This document shows, piece by piece, positions 17,405 to 27,521 of a stretch of DNA of 39,651 bases. The notes beneath the pieces are model-generated. The model was not told the origin of the DNA and ran no database searches. It was given only the letters and a program-made list of their open reading frames with translations. The first letter of the stretch is position 1; each line of letters begins with the position of its first letter. Source of the stretch: Gammaproteobacteria bacterium (GTDB lineage: Bacteria; Pseudomonadota; Gammaproteobacteria; Comchoanobacterales; Comchoanobacteraceae); contig VGUW01000003.1 in assembly GCA_016874185.1 (NCBI GenBank), forward strand, positions 1 through 39,651, written 5' to 3'. The translations under genes were made by a program, and so were the position numbers.

Positions 17405-19509
17405 CTTTCTTGAGGGTCTAGTGCAATCTGGGTCAGAAGAGAGTGGTGATTTTTCCTGGGTGTATGATGTTTGATAATAGAAATTGCCTGTATCAGTGCT
17501 TTTCGACTTAAGGCAGTAATATGACATTGAAATTGGTAATAGCCAGATTTTTTTTGAAGCACGCAAGGAGCTGGACCAACCCATGTACAAAATGGATTGG
17601 GGTGCTTTTTCCAGTTTAGTAAATACTGCAATGCCTTTTGTTCGTCTTTGGCTTTTGCAGTGATCTTGGCTTGAAAAGTAAAAGGGGGCAGCTTTGCAGT
17701 GTTTCTGTCATGCAGTAAGTGCTCATAGAGCGTATCAATATCATGTTTCTTTAGGCCAGAGATCCAATTATTTTCAATTTTTCTTGTTTGTATAACAATT
17801 GTACTTTTTTCGTTCTCAAAACGAGCTGAGCGCCCTAGAACCTGAAAAAATAATTGAATAAACTTCTCTGGGCTAAAAGGATCATGCGCATACAAAGACA
17901 GATCTGCTTGATGAAAAATGACCAGCCCGATGCGTCGAAAGTCATATCCTTTAGAAATCATTTGTGTGCCTACGATGATAGAGGGCGCATGGTCACCCAG
18001 TTTTTGAATATGTTCATCGATGACATCTGGTTGAGTATGGTCCTGATCAAATCTTAAGATGGGGCATTGAAATTGCTCATCTAAAAATGATTCGATTTGC
18101 TGAGTGCCATAGCCAATTGCCTCTAGCTCTGTGCTATGACACTCAGGGCAGCTGGATGGTGGCAGGTCCCGATAGGCGCAGTGATGACATTGAAGTCCGA
18201 AAGGTTTTTGATGGTAAACCAAGCTGCTTGAGCAGTTTGGGCAAAGGCTTATCCAGGCACAGCTGCTACATTGATATCTTCTGGCATAACCTCTGCGGTT
18301 AATAAATACCATAACATGTTGGTTGTTTTTTAAAGTCGTATAAATGGCCTCTATGGTAGATGTGGCAAAACCTTTTATGACCTTTTCTTTTGATAGATCA
18401 GTTAGATGAATGATAGGATCATGAGTAGCCAGTGCTTTTTGGCGGATTCTAAAAACGGAAAATTTCTGATTCTGCACATTGTGATATGATGACAATGAGG
18501 GTGTGGCCGAAGCAAGTAATATAGGGATATTTAAAGTTTTGGCACGCCATATCGCAACATCTCTGGCATGGTATAGCCATTTTGTTTGTTGTTGGTAGGA
18601 GCTATCATGTTCTTCATCTATGATGATTAGCTTTAAATAGGGCAGTCTCAAAAAGATACCTGATCGGGTTGCGACAACAACACGGTGTGTGCCGATGTTT
18701 AAATGGTTTCTGACTTGATTTTTTTCCTTTTCACTCATGGCTGAGTGATATGTAAGGACCTCTTCATTGAGTCGCATGGCAATTTTTTGAGCTGTTGGTG
18801 CCACAAGGCCTATTTCTGGTACTAATATTAGCGCTTGTTCTAATTCAGAGAATGTGGCAATTAGATGAGAAAAACATTCAGTTTTACCACTACCAGTGGC
18901 ACCCCAAAGTAGCTGAGTATGAAATGATTGAAGAGAAAATTGATCGATGAAGGCTTGTTGATGCTTATTGAGCTGAACCAGTTGAAGATTTGGTCTGGAT
19001 TTAGCTGAGGCTATTAGGCACTGTTTTTCTATGAGAATCTGGATTGTCTTTTCATTAAATCCGTTTTCAAATAACGATGCAATTGAACATGGTTGGTGTT
19101 GCTTGCAGTATGTCAGAAGTTTTTTTTGAACTGGCGTCAGGGCTTGAATAGGATGGTCTTTTGCCAGAATAAGAAATTCAGTTTTAGGTCCAGGTGTTGC
19201 CATATGCTGATAGAATTGCAGCATGATTTGATACCATTCTTGGTTATAATATTGGCCAAGAAGGATGGAAAGCTCAACCACTTTATCAGTTTTTGCTATG
19301 CTTTGCTCATTGTTTAGTAGTGGTTTTATTTTTTGAGGGGATAGTTCAGTATGGCTGGAAATATGGACAACAATACCAAATTGGTGCCTACTTTGAATGG
19401 GTGCGCTTACATAATCGCCTTCCTCGATGCTTAGATCATCTGGCACGCCATAGGTAAGTAAATGTGGAAGGTTTTCAACATAAATAGTGGCGTATTGTTT
19501 ATATTTCAT
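17401..19509 (-). CDS. priA: Primosomal protein N' (replication restart helicase PriA)
   Basis: 702 residues, slightly shorter than E. coli PriA (732). The N-terminal 3'-DNA-binding domain begins with YATIYVENLP and is followed by a winged-helix region. Helicase Walker A is GATGSGKT (203-210) and motif II is DEEH (298-301). Eight cysteines at 414, 417, 423, 426, 441, 444, 454 and 457 form the two zinc sites. PriA binds stalled forks and loads the primosome. It is the last gene of the minus-strand cluster, 18 nt after yejA. Its TAA overlaps the TAG of the convergent DUF4116 gene. Confidence 0.97.
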   Translation of the reverse strand: MKYKQYATIYVENLPHLLTYGVPDDLSIEEGDYVSAPIQSRHQFGIVVHISSHTELSPQKIKPLLNNEQSIAKTDKVVELSILLGQYYNQEWYQIMLQFYQHMATPGPKTEFLILAKDHPIQALTPVQKKLLTYCKQHQPCSIASLFENGFNEKTIQILIEKQCLIASAKSRPNLQLVQLNKHQQAFIDQFSLQSFHTQLLWGATGSGKTECFSHLIATFSELEQALILVPEIGLVAPTAQKIAMRLNEEVLTYHSAMSEKEKNQVRNHLNIGTHRVVVATRSGIFLRLPYLKLIIIDEEHDSSYQQQTKWLYHARDVAIWRAKTLNIPILLASATPSLSSYHNVQNQKFSVFRIRQKALATHDPIIHLTDLSKEKVIKGFATSTIEAIYTTLKNNQHVMVFINRRGYARRYQCSSCAWISLCPNCSSSLVYHQKPFGLQCHHCAYRDLPPSSCPECHSTELEAIGYGTQQIESFLDEQFQCPILRFDQDHTQPDVIDEHIQKLGDHAPSIIVGTQMISKGYDFRRIGLVIFHQADLSLYAHDPFSPEKFIQLFFQVLGRSARFENEKSTIVIQTRKIENNWISGLKKHDIDTLYEHLLHDRNTAKLPPFTFQAKITAKAKDEQKALQYLLNWKKHPNPFCTWVGPAPCVLQKKSGYYQFQCHITALSRKALIQAISIIKHHTPRKNHHSLLTQIALDPQES

Positions 19510-19527
19510 GCTAATAGCATATCAACC

Positions 19528-21351
19528 TCAGTTGGGTTTAGCCATATGGGGAGTACAGTTTTGCATATAAGGTAGAGTCTGTTTCTCAAACCATAAGCTA
19601 AAAGGATCAACTCCGTTTTTAGACATGGTTTTTGGGAAAGATATATTTTCAGTGGATGCAATACGCTCATGGGCGATATGCCATTGAGGGATAACAATGT
19701 ATTGATTGAGTAAATATCGGTCGATGGCTTTGAGGTATGCACTGTACTCTGCGGGTTTTTGCGCTTGATTAATTTTCTCAATTAGCCAATCAACAGTCGG
19801 ATCTTCAAGTCCAGAGTGATTTTGAGTATTGCTTTTTTGAGCATATCGGCTATCCCAATAAAATCCGACCTCGTTAATGGGCCAGCCATCATTGGAGAAA
19901 GTGTTGATAAACACATCGAACTGATGATCCCTCAGTAGATGAATAAATTGGCTGGGGATTACTTTTCTAATTTTAGCATGAATGCCAATTCGTTTTAGAT
20001 GACTCATAAGGGGTAAAAGGATACGCTCAAAAGCATCATCATACGTAAGAATGGTAAATTGGACAGGCTGACCATTGGGGTCATTAAGTTGCTGTTTTTC
20101 CAGAGTGTATCCCTCTTTTAATAGAGCTGTTAGATCTTCTCGGAGGACGACGAGTAATGCTTCTTGATCGTTATAGCTTTTAAACTCATATGGCGGGAGA
20201 TCGGCGATTTTTGGATGGGATGCAAGCACTGCGGATTCTTGAGCAGACCATGGCAGCTGACCATTAAAAGGAGTGTTATCAAAAAAGCTATTACTGCGAG
20301 TATATTGACCATAAAAAAGCTGTTGATTTGACCAATTAAAATCAAAGGCATCTGATAGGGTTTTTCTAAGTGTTAAATTTTGAAATAACGGGTTTCTCAG
20401 GTTAAGCTGAAAGGCCTGTAGGCCTCTTGGTTGTTGACTTGCGATACACTGGGTGTTGATGTGCATATCCATTGTTCTTTGTTTGGGGTATTGTGTGGCC
20501 CATGCTTTAGATAAGTTTTCTGCATGCAGGTCGATGTCATTTGAGAACATAGCCTGTCTTAAAGTGCTGGGATCAGAATAATATTGGTAGCTTAGGAAAT
20601 CAAAATTATATCGACCGATATTGGAGGGCTCATCCACTGCCCAGTGGTTGGTTAGGCGTTTGAACTCTATAGATTTTCCCATTTGATACGATGATAACTC
20701 ATAAGGCCCACTTCCCATGGGGATGATATTGGCACTTTCTTTGAATGTTTTTGATTGCCAGAAATGTGCAGGTAAAATATTTAATCTTGCAATGGAAAAA
20801 ATTTGTTCGGTAGATAAAGGGTTTTTGGATTGAATGATGACCACTTCAGGGGATGGAGCGTTAATTTGATCAATAAATTCAAGTAAGCTGCTATAAAAAG
20901 GATGTCCTTGGTCACGTAAGGTTTCAATGGTAAATTTAACATCATTGGCAACGATGGGCTGACCATCAGACCACTTTGCTTTAGGGTTGATATGGAAAGT
21001 CAGGGTGTGATGGTTCTCATCAATTTCAACACACTTTGCTATTTGTGCTTGTATTTGAATGCTGTTCTCTGTGCTTTGAAACAAGCTTTCATAGATGATG
21101 AAAAGCTCACTTGGCGCAATACCTTTAAGCAAGAAGGGGTTTAATGAATTAAACTGGGTCAGCAGGCCTTGGCGCAGGGTTCCTCCCTTGGGGGCATTTT
21201 GATTAACATAAGGAGCAGGGGTGAGCAAGGCATGCTCAATATGAGCATTATCAAGGGAGATAAGATTGTAGCAATCTGGTTTATCTTTTGAGTAAACTGG
21301 CATTGACCAGCTGATCAATATAAGGGTGATGATGTTGATAAAGTACGTCAT
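19528..21351 (-). CDS. yejA: Peptide ABC transporter periplasmic substrate-binding protein, YejA-like
   Basis: About 607 residues, matching E. coli YejA (604). A signal peptide is clear (hydrophobic core FINIITLILISWSM, then a likely cut near VYSKD). The SBP_bac_5/OppA-type fold follows, with KGGTLRQGL, AKWSDGQPIVANDVKFTIE and IIPMGSGPYEL. The start is ATG 21351, which has GGAG 6 nt upstream; a TTG at 21363 is in frame. The gene overlaps yejF by 71 nt. In E. coli YejA sits first in the operon, whereas here it is downstream of the ATPase gene. E. coli YejABEF imports oligopeptides, including microcin C. Confidence 0.93.
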   Translation of the reverse strand: MTYFINIITLILISWSMPVYSKDKPDCYNLISLDNAHIEHALLTPAPYVNQNAPKGGTLRQGLLTQFNSLNPFLLKGIAPSELFIIYESLFQSTENSIQIQAQIAKCVEIDENHHTLTFHINPKAKWSDGQPIVANDVKFTIETLRDQGHPFYSSLLEFIDQINAPSPEVVIIQSKNPLSTEQIFSIARLNILPAHFWQSKTFKESANIIPMGSGPYELSSYQMGKSIEFKRLTNHWAVDEPSNIGRYNFDFLSYQYYSDPSTLRQAMFSNDIDLHAENLSKAWATQYPKQRTMDMHINTQCIASQQPRGLQAFQLNLRNPLFQNLTLRKTLSDAFDFNWSNQQLFYGQYTRSNSFFDNTPFNGQLPWSAQESAVLASHPKIADLPPYEFKSYNDQEALLVVLREDLTALLKEGYTLEKQQLNDPNGQPVQFTILTYDDAFERILLPLMSHLKRIGIHAKIRKVIPSQFIHLLRDHQFDVFINTFSNDGWPINEVGFYWDSRYAQKSNTQNHSGLEDPTVDWLIEKINQAQKPAEYSAYLKAIDRYLLNQYIVIPQWHIAHERIASTENISFPKTMSKNGVDPFSLWFEKQTLPYMQNCTPHMAKPN

Positions 21352-22801
21352 GGGTTGCTCCAAAGTCGATCAGTTTGCCATGTTTTAATACCATGAGATC
21401 AGTGCATAAACTTTCTACCAATTGAACTTCATGGGTAATAACAATGTAGGTGATTTGATATTCAGATTGCAGCTTTTTTAGCAGCTGAATCATGTCTTTT
21501 TGGTTTTTGGCATCTAAAGCAGAAGTGGGTTCATCTAAAATAATAACAGGGCATTGACTGATCAGTGCGCGGGCCAGATTGATACGCTGTTTTTGGCCGC
21601 CAGAGAGTTGGTGAGGATATTGATTTATGATATCAGGGTTTAGATTGACACTTTGTAAAACTTGTTCCACATTTGAATTTAATTGTTTTGAAAGCATAAT
21701 CGCTTCTTTTAATGTGTTCCCAATGGTATAGCGGGGGTTAAGTGATGCGCTTGAATCTTGGAATACATACTGAATTTTAAGGGGGCTTTGGTAATGAAAT
21801 TGGATGGATCCTTGATATGGCATAATCTCCAGAAGGGCTTTCGCAAGGGTAGATTTGCCGGCACCACTTTCTCCAATGATGCCAAGGTTCCTGGATTTTT
21901 TGAGTTCAAAGTGAATGCCAGTAATTAATGGGGGTTGTGATCTTTTGAATAATAATTGTTTTTGAGGGAAAGCGACAGATAGATCAGAAACAATTAAAAG
22001 TGTTTCATGGGAAATAACGGGTGTATGCTTGGGGAGCGCGTAGGCTGCGATTAGGGCTTGAGTATAGGGGTGGGTTGAATGATGGAGGTTGTATGTGGGC
22101 AGATGATCAATGATCTGACCATTTTGAATCACATAGACATCATCTGAAATATATCGGACAATGTTGAGATTATGGGTGATTAAAAGTACGCTAAGATTAT
22201 TTTTTGTTGAAAGATGTTTTAAAAGGTCTAAGATCTGTTGTTGTGTGCACACATCTAAAGCAGTGGTGCATTCATCAGCAATTAATAATTTTGGACAGTT
22301 GGCCAGTGCGATGGCGATCATAACTCGTTGGCGCTGTCCCCCAGATAGCTGATGGGGGTAGAGCGTTAAGAGATGGTGAGATAAGTCCACATCTTGTAAT
22401 TTCTGGCAAAGTTCCTCTCTTTTTGGTTTTCTGTGCTGATGAATTTCGATGGCTTCTGCCAGCTGTTGTTCAATAGTATGGCAAGGGTTTAGTGATGATA
22501 GTGGGTCTTGAAAGATCATCGATACCAGTGAACCTCGCACTGACTGCATTTTAGTCTCTGAGTAGTCAGAGATGGTTTTTTGGTCTATTTGAATTAAGCC
22601 TTGCTGCTTAATGTTTTTGTCTGTGAGTTTTAAGATGGCATGAGAGATCAGGGATTTTCCAGCCCCACTTTCCCCAATGAGGCAAGTAATTTTACCGGGC
22701 TTCACCTTGAGTGATGCGTTAGTAACCAGTGTTTTTTGTAAAGATGATATGCAAAGGTTTTCGATATTGAGAATATCAAGGGTATCTGGGGTCGAGTGCA
22801 T
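21281..22801 (-). CDS. yejF: Peptide ABC transporter ATPase with two nucleotide-binding domains, YejF-like
   Basis: 506 residues with two complete ABC ATPase domains. The first has Walker A GESGAGKS (43-50), signature LSGGQRQR and Walker B LLIADECTTALD. The second has another GESGAGKS, LSGGQKQR and VIILDEPTSALD. Fused double ATPases are typical of YejF (E. coli 529 residues). It powers import through YejB and YejE. The ATG overlaps yejE by 26 nt, with AAGGATTAAGAG just upstream. The N-terminus is hydrophilic, as expected for a cytoplasmic component. Confidence 0.95.
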   Translation of the reverse strand: MHSTPDTLDILNIENLCISSLQKTLVTNASLKVKPGKITCLIGESGAGKSLISHAILKLTDKNIKQQGLIQIDQKTISDYSETKMQSVRGSLVSMIFQDPLSSLNPCHTIEQQLAEAIEIHQHRKPKREELCQKLQDVDLSHHLLTLYPHQLSGGQRQRVMIAIALANCPKLLIADECTTALDVCTQQQILDLLKHLSTKNNLSVLLITHNLNIVRYISDDVYVIQNGQIIDHLPTYNLHHSTHPYTQALIAAYALPKHTPVISHETLLIVSDLSVAFPQKQLLFKRSQPPLITGIHFELKKSRNLGIIGESGAGKSTLAKALLEIMPYQGSIQFHYQSPLKIQYVFQDSSASLNPRYTIGNTLKEAIMLSKQLNSNVEQVLQSVNLNPDIINQYPHQLSGGQKQRINLARALISQCPVIILDEPTSALDAKNQKDMIQLLKKLQSEYQITYIVITHEVQLVESLCTDLMVLKHGKLIDFGATHDVLYQHHHPYIDQLVNASLLKR

Positions 22802-23774
22802 CTCTTAATCCTTCTCCAATAAAAACCAGTAACGATAAAATCAGTGTCAGTGAGCCAAATGCTGTAAAAGATAGCCATGGGGCTTGAAGATTCTGTTTGG
22901 CGTTGAGCATCAATTTGCCCAGGGACGGGTAATCCACCGGTAGTCCAAATCCAAGAAAGTCAAGTGAACTGAGCCCAACAATCGCGCTAGCAATTAGAAA
23001 AGGCAGCAACGTTATGGCTGAGGTCATCGCATTTGGCAGTATATGTTTTGTAGCAATATGCCAATGGCTGGCCTTCATGATTCTTGCTGATGTTACATAA
23101 TCTTGAGCGCGTACTCTAAAGAATTCAGCGCGGACAACGCCAACCACCCCCATCCAGCTCACCAATGTCATAATAATGAGCAAAGACCAAAAGTTAGGTT
23201 GGATCAGGCTGGCTAGAATAATCAAAATATATAAGGTAGGGAGGCTTGACCAAAGTTCTAAAAATCGTTGACCAATCAGATCAATCAATGAGCCAAAATA
23301 CCCACAAGCACCGCCAATAAAAATGCCGATGATTGTACTAAAGAAACTAAGGATTAATCCAAATAGTATAGAGATGCGAATACCGTATAATAAGACCGCT
23401 AAAATATCATGACCAGATTCATCCGTACCAAGCCAGTGTGACATGGAAGGTGATTGGGGAAAGGGCTCTGTTGATATAAAATCAATTGAATTATAGCTAT
23501 AGGGAATGGGTGGGTTCAAGATCCAGCCATGTGCTAAAATATTTTTGATAAATACAGGTGAGTGATAATCAGGCAGTATAGGTAAGGTGCCAAAGAAATC
23601 ATATTCTGTGAGTAATTCTATTTGCGGGAAGAACCAGTGCCCTTGGTAAAAAATGATGAGTGGCTTATCATTTGCCAATATATTAGCCATGAGAGATAAG
23701 GTGAAAATTAACAAAAAGCCGATGTAGCTTAAATAGGCCAGTTTGCGCTGTTTGAATTTCAACCAGGGATTCAT
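22776..23774 (-). CDS. yejE: Peptide ABC transporter permease, YejE-like
   Basis: 332 residues (E. coli YejE 341). An N-terminal membrane segment and a periplasmic region containing GTDESGHDILAVLLYGIRIS, diagnostic of OppC/DppC-type permeases, precede four to five membrane segments. The EAA-type cytoplasmic loop (ARIMKASHWHIATKHILPNAM) and LDFLGFGLPVDYPSLGKLM near the end contact the ATPase. It overlaps yejB by 4 nt (ATGA) and yejF by 26 nt. Confidence 0.95.
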   Translation of the reverse strand: MNPWLKFKQRKLAYLSYIGFLLIFTLSLMANILANDKPLIIFYQGHWFFPQIELLTEYDFFGTLPILPDYHSPVFIKNILAHGWILNPPIPYSYNSIDFISTEPFPQSPSMSHWLGTDESGHDILAVLLYGIRISILFGLILSFFSTIIGIFIGGACGYFGSLIDLIGQRFLELWSSLPTLYILIILASLIQPNFWSLLIIMTLVSWMGVVGVVRAEFFRVRAQDYVTSARIMKASHWHIATKHILPNAMTSAITLLPFLIASAIVGLSSLDFLGFGLPVDYPSLGKLMLNAKQNLQAPWLSFTAFGSLTLILSLLVFIGEGLRDALDPRYP

Positions 23775-24835
23775 GCTCGGGTTCCTTTGGTTAGGTCGAT
23801 TCTTGGATCAACCCAGCCCAGTAGCCAATCACATACAATATTGATCAGCAATCCCATCAGTGAAAATAAGTATAAAGAGCCAAAAACAACAGGGTAATCC
23901 AGCTGGTTGATCGCGTTATAGCCCAAAAGGCCAAGGCCGTCAAGTGAGAATATAATTTCAATCATGAGTGATCCTGTAAAAAACATGCCAATAAAGCTAG
24001 CAGGGAAACCTGATATAACGATGAGCATGGCATTTCTGAAAATGTGTTTATAAAGAACAGATTTTTGATTCAGTCCTTTGGCATAAGCACATGTCACATA
24101 TTGCTGTGTCATTTGATCTAAGAAACTGTTTTTAGTTAAGAACATGAGTGTGGCAAGTCCAGTGATGACCATACAAAAGATGGGCAGGCTGATATGCCAC
24201 AAGTAATCCATCATTTTGACGGGCCAGCTGAAGGTGTCAAAATCAGGGGAAACCAGATCTTTTAGTGGGAAAATATCAAAAAAGTACCCCCCAGAGAAAA
24301 TTGTCAGCATTAAAATGGCCATGACAAAAACAGGAATAGCATTACAGACAATCACAATCAGGCTGCTAAGAACATCAAATGTTGAGCCATGCTGTATGGC
24401 CTTGCGAATGCCAAGGATGATAGAGATTAAATAAATTAGAAGGGTGCTCCAGATTCCAAGAGAGGCAGAAACAGGCAGCTTTTCTTGAATTAGTGCATAA
24501 ACGGATTTGTTTTGGTAATAACTTTCGCCAAGCTCGAAAAGTGCATAGTTCTTTAGCATTAGCAGATAGCGAAACCAGGCAGGCTGATCGAAACCGAACT
24601 GTTGAATGAGTTTCTGCCGATTTTCTTCGTTGATGCTTTGGCTCATGTCCATGCTCTTGCCATCAGAATTTTGATTTTTTAGGTTTTGCATGTGCGAGGA
24701 TCCACTGCCCTTCATGCTTGCAATAATTTGGTCCACAGGCCCACCGGGTACAAATTGAACAATCATGAAATTGATGGTCATGATTGCCCAAATTGTTGGA
24801 ATAATCAGCAGTAATCTTTTAAGAAAATAGGGCAT
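23771..24835 (-). CDS. yejB: Peptide ABC transporter permease, YejB-like
   Basis: 354 residues (E. coli YejB 364). The N-terminus YFLKRLLLIIPTIWAIMTIN followed by VPGGPVDQIIA is typical of YejB. The mid part has DQPAWFRYL and FELGESYYQNKSV, the OppB-type pattern, and the EAA-like loop is AKGLNQKSVLYKHIFRNAM. I use ATG 24835, which matches the E. coli start and overlaps the upstream MFS stop by one base (TAATG); a TTG at 24856 is in frame. It forms the membrane channel with YejE. Confidence 0.95.
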   Translation of the reverse strand: MPYFLKRLLLIIPTIWAIMTINFMIVQFVPGGPVDQIIASMKGSGSSHMQNLKNQNSDGKSMDMSQSINEENRQKLIQQFGFDQPAWFRYLLMLKNYALFELGESYYQNKSVYALIQEKLPVSASLGIWSTLLIYLISIILGIRKAIQHGSTFDVLSSLIVIVCNAIPVFVMAILMLTIFSGGYFFDIFPLKDLVSPDFDTFSWPVKMMDYLWHISLPIFCMVITGLATLMFLTKNSFLDQMTQQYVTCAYAKGLNQKSVLYKHIFRNAMLIVISGFPASFIGMFFTGSLMIEIIFSLDGLGLLGYNAINQLDYPVVFGSLYLFSLMGLLINIVCDWLLGWVDPRIDLTKGTRA

Positions 24836-26109
24836 TAAAAGTGATTTGCTTTGCAATATGTTTCTTTGACAAAGAGGGAGAGTAATAGGCTTAAAACCAA
24901 TGACAAAGGGAGAACTTGGTAGGCGAACCAGTGGTCATCAGCGGTATACATTAAACCACCTTGCCAATCAAGAAGTGTTCCATAAAACAATGGAAACAAT
25001 GCCACGCCACTCATGATAATGGTTCCTGAAAATGATTCAGCGGCACCTGTTAGGTTTTTAGGATTTGATTCAAAGATAACAGGATAGCTAATGACTTGAG
25101 TACTTGTGGATAAGCCAAGTAAAAAGAATACTGATTTTAACGTTATGATGGACGGGGTTGAGAAAGTCAGTAGCATGAGAGACAGCAGAAGGGAAAAAAG
25201 AGCGCCTAGGATCATTGGTTTTTTGCGCTTTCCCATCTTATCTGATATCCAGCCAGCCAGGGGCGAGCCAATCGTGGTTCCTAAAAATATCATCATCGTT
25301 ATTTCGCTGGCAACAAGGTCATTTATTTGGAAGACGCTGCTGATAAATGCTTGTCCCCAAACGCCACCAAAGACACAAATAACGAGATTCATTAAACTGG
25401 TATAGGCGCCAAGAATCCAATTTTGAGGGTTTTTGATGGTTTGTGCCAGTGAGGCTCTAATGCTCATGAAGGGTTTGGTGCGTGGATGGTGCCAGACTTT
25501 CTGAGAGGGTGTATCATGAATCAAAAAAAACATGATAATCCATAAGATTAAACCAAATAAACTAAGGGCAAACAATGCGTTTTGCCATCCATAGATGGTG
25601 ACCAGTGTTTTAAGGGGGGCCTGCGATAAGCTACCACCAGTCATAGCCATGGTAACAATAAGACCAGTAACCAAAGCCAAATGATTTTTTTCAAACCATC
25701 TGGAGGCCAGCATAACACAAGATAAGAAACAGAACGCAGCCGTTGATCCGGCTGCTAGTCTAAAAAAACCAGCTTGAATGATGTTTTGAGAGACGGCAAA
25801 GCCACTGGTGCTTATTAAGCAAATGAACATCGCAGTTAGGATGATTCTTCGTGTTGAGAATCGATCAAGTAGAAGGCCGCTGACCATTAGAAAAACGACA
25901 GTTGCGATCGGATATAAGCTCGATAGCCAGGACACTTGAGTCGCATTTAAAGAGAAAGCCTTTGAGATATCACTGTTAATCGAATTAAACATATTCATTA
26001 ACATGAAATCATAGAAGAAGAACAAACCAGCACTTAGGCAAACAATCCAGGGCCAAATGATTTTGAATGTGGGATGGTTTTGATAGTAGGCAGAATGAAC
26101 TTTTCCCAT
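24835..26109 (-). CDS. Major facilitator superfamily transporter
   Basis: 424 residues with about twelve hydrophobic segments. MFS motifs are visible: GLLLDRFSTRRII between TM2 and TM3 (canonical GxLaDrxGrrr) and the repeat GWISDKMGKRKKPMI between TM8 and TM9. The N-terminal region has FDFMLMNMFNSINSDISKAFSLNATQ-like organisation (read in two short blocks, YDFMLMNMF and ISKAFSLNATQ). Substrate is unknown. Resemblance to nutrient carriers of intracellular Legionellales/Francisella is an impression only. It is translationally coupled to yejB, so it probably belongs to the peptide importer operon, perhaps exporting or importing related amino acids. It lies 86 nt downstream of rho. Confidence 0.88.
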   Translation of the reverse strand: MGKVHSAYYQNHPTFKIIWPWIVCLSAGLFFFYDFMLMNMFNSINSDISKAFSLNATQVSWLSSLYPIATVVFLMVSGLLLDRFSTRRIILTAMFICLISTSGFAVSQNIIQAGFFRLAAGSTAAFCFLSCVMLASRWFEKNHLALVTGLIVTMAMTGGSLSQAPLKTLVTIYGWQNALFALSLFGLILWIIMFFLIHDTPSQKVWHHPRTKPFMSIRASLAQTIKNPQNWILGAYTSLMNLVICVFGGVWGQAFISSVFQINDLVASEITMMIFLGTTIGSPLAGWISDKMGKRKKPMILGALFSLLLSLMLLTFSTPSIITLKSVFFLLGLSTSTQVISYPVIFESNPKNLTGAAESFSGTIIMSGVALFPLFYGTLLDWQGGLMYTADDHWFAYQVLPLSLVLSLLLSLFVKETYCKANHF

Positions 26110-26195
26110 AAGAAGGCACCAGTCGGTTTTAATGATGATGCCAAAAAATCAGGGCATTGTCCAGGGGAGGAAGATGTTAGATAAGTCCAGTAAGC

Positions 26196-27521
26196 TTAAC
26201 GAGTCTTCATGGCCTTGAAAAATTCGTTGATGGTTTTCAGATTCTTCAAGCGTTCTATGAGAAACTCTGTGCCAGCAGCCTTACCCATGGTTTGTAGGTA
26301 TTTACGCAGTGCCCAGGCGCTAGACATGTGGTCGCTAGGGACCAGTTTGTCATCACGACGGGTACCGGATCTTTCAATGTCTATGGCGGGGAAGATGCGT
26401 TTTTGTGAAATCTCTCGATCCAGATGAACCTCACTGTTACCAGTGCCCTTGAACTCTTCGTAGATGACCTCATCCATTTTGGAGCCAGTATCAATCAATG
26501 CTGTGGCAATGATGGTGATACTCCCTGCCCCAACAGTATCTCTGGCTGCCCCAAAAAAGCGCTTGGGTTTTTGTAGAGCATTGGCATCTACTCCACCTGT
26601 TAAAATTTTCCCAGAAGCAGGAGTTGCGGTATTATAAGCACGCGCAAGACGTGTGATTGAGTCAAGTAGAATCACCACATCTTTGCCGTGTTCTGCAAGG
26701 CGCTTTGCTTTAGAGATCACAATCTCTGCTACTTGGATGTGTCTGGAGGCTGGCTCATCAAAGGTAGCGGCAATCACAGTACCTTTAACGGTTCTTTCCA
26801 TTTCAGTGACTTCTTCAGGTCGCTCATCAATTAGCAAAACGATCAAGTGCGCATCAGGATGATTGGAGGAAATGGAGTCAGCAATTTGTTGCAGTAAAAC
26901 AGTTTTACCTGCTTTTGGCGGAGCGGGGATCATCATTCTTTGGCCAAATCCCAAAGGGCAAAAGATGTCGAGTATTTTAGCGGTTACGTCTTCGTTGCTG
27001 CTATTGCCTCTTTCTAGCTTCATCCATCGTGTTGGGAATTGTGCACGTAAATCTTTAAATGAGATTTTACTGGTATTGTTCGAAGGAGATTCAAAATTAA
27101 TTTGCTCAATTTCTGCCAGGGCGAAGTAGCGCTCGTCGCCTTTTGGTATTCTAATGGTGCCAGAAATAGTATCTCCCGATTTTAGCTTCATCGTTTTGAT
27201 TTGTTTGGGAGAGACATAAATGTCAGCAGCGCCAGCAAGAAATGAGTTTTTCTCGCATCGCAAAAAGCCATACCCAAGATTCTGCTCAGGCACGATTTCT
27301 AAGACACCGCTGGATCGAAGCTCATCACCTCGTTTGGCAAAGCATTTCATAAGGGCAAACAACAAATCTTGTTTGCTTACTCGGCTCATGTTGCTTAAAT
27401 GGTGGGTTTTTGCAATTTGATGTAACTCATCAAGTGATTTTTCTCTAAGATCACTAATATTGATAATTTGCGGGATATATGCGACAGCTTCTGTTACATT
27501 ATTTTCATTAATCGATGTCAT
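26196..27521 (-). CDS. rho: Transcription termination factor Rho
   Basis: 441 residues from ATG 27521 (E. coli 419), a start that overlaps trxA by 14 nt; longer in-frame starts would lie deep inside trxA. The N-terminus has about 22 extra residues before the usual [13 protein letters not shown] helix. The RNA-binding cold-shock-like domain has GYGFLR (83-88) and DIYVSP. The ATPase has Walker A PPKAGKT (201-207), [13 protein letters not shown] and [13 protein letters not shown] (285-297). Rho is a hexameric RNA helicase that ends transcription. Its presence fits the lack of intrinsic terminators here. The trxA-rho order is the gammaproteobacterial one. Confidence 0.97.
   Translation of the reverse strand: MTSINENNVTEAVAYIPQIINISDLREKSLDELHQIAKTHHLSNMSRVSKQDLLFALMKCFAKRGDELRSSGVLEIVPEQNLGYGFLRCEKNSFLAGAADIYVSPKQIKTMKLKSGDTISGTIRIPKGDERYFALAEIEQINFESPSNNTSKISFKDLRAQFPTRWMKLERGNSSNEDVTAKILDIFCPLGFGQRMMIPAPPKAGKTVLLQQIADSISSNHPDAHLIVLLIDERPEEVTEMERTVKGTVIAATFDEPASRHIQVAEIVISKAKRLAEHGKDVVILLDSITRLARAYNTATPASGKILTGGVDANALQKPKRFFGAARDTVGAGSITIIATALIDTGSKMDEVIYEEFKGTGNSEVHLDREISQKRIFPAIDIERSGTRRDDKLVPSDHMSSAWALRKYLQTMGKAAGTEFLIERLKNLKTINEFFKAMKTR

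Noticed and set aside
26120-26160. Possible hairpin between rho and the MFS gene
   Set aside because: The GATGCC/GGGCATT stem is five to six pairs with a large loop and has no T-tract on the transcribed side.
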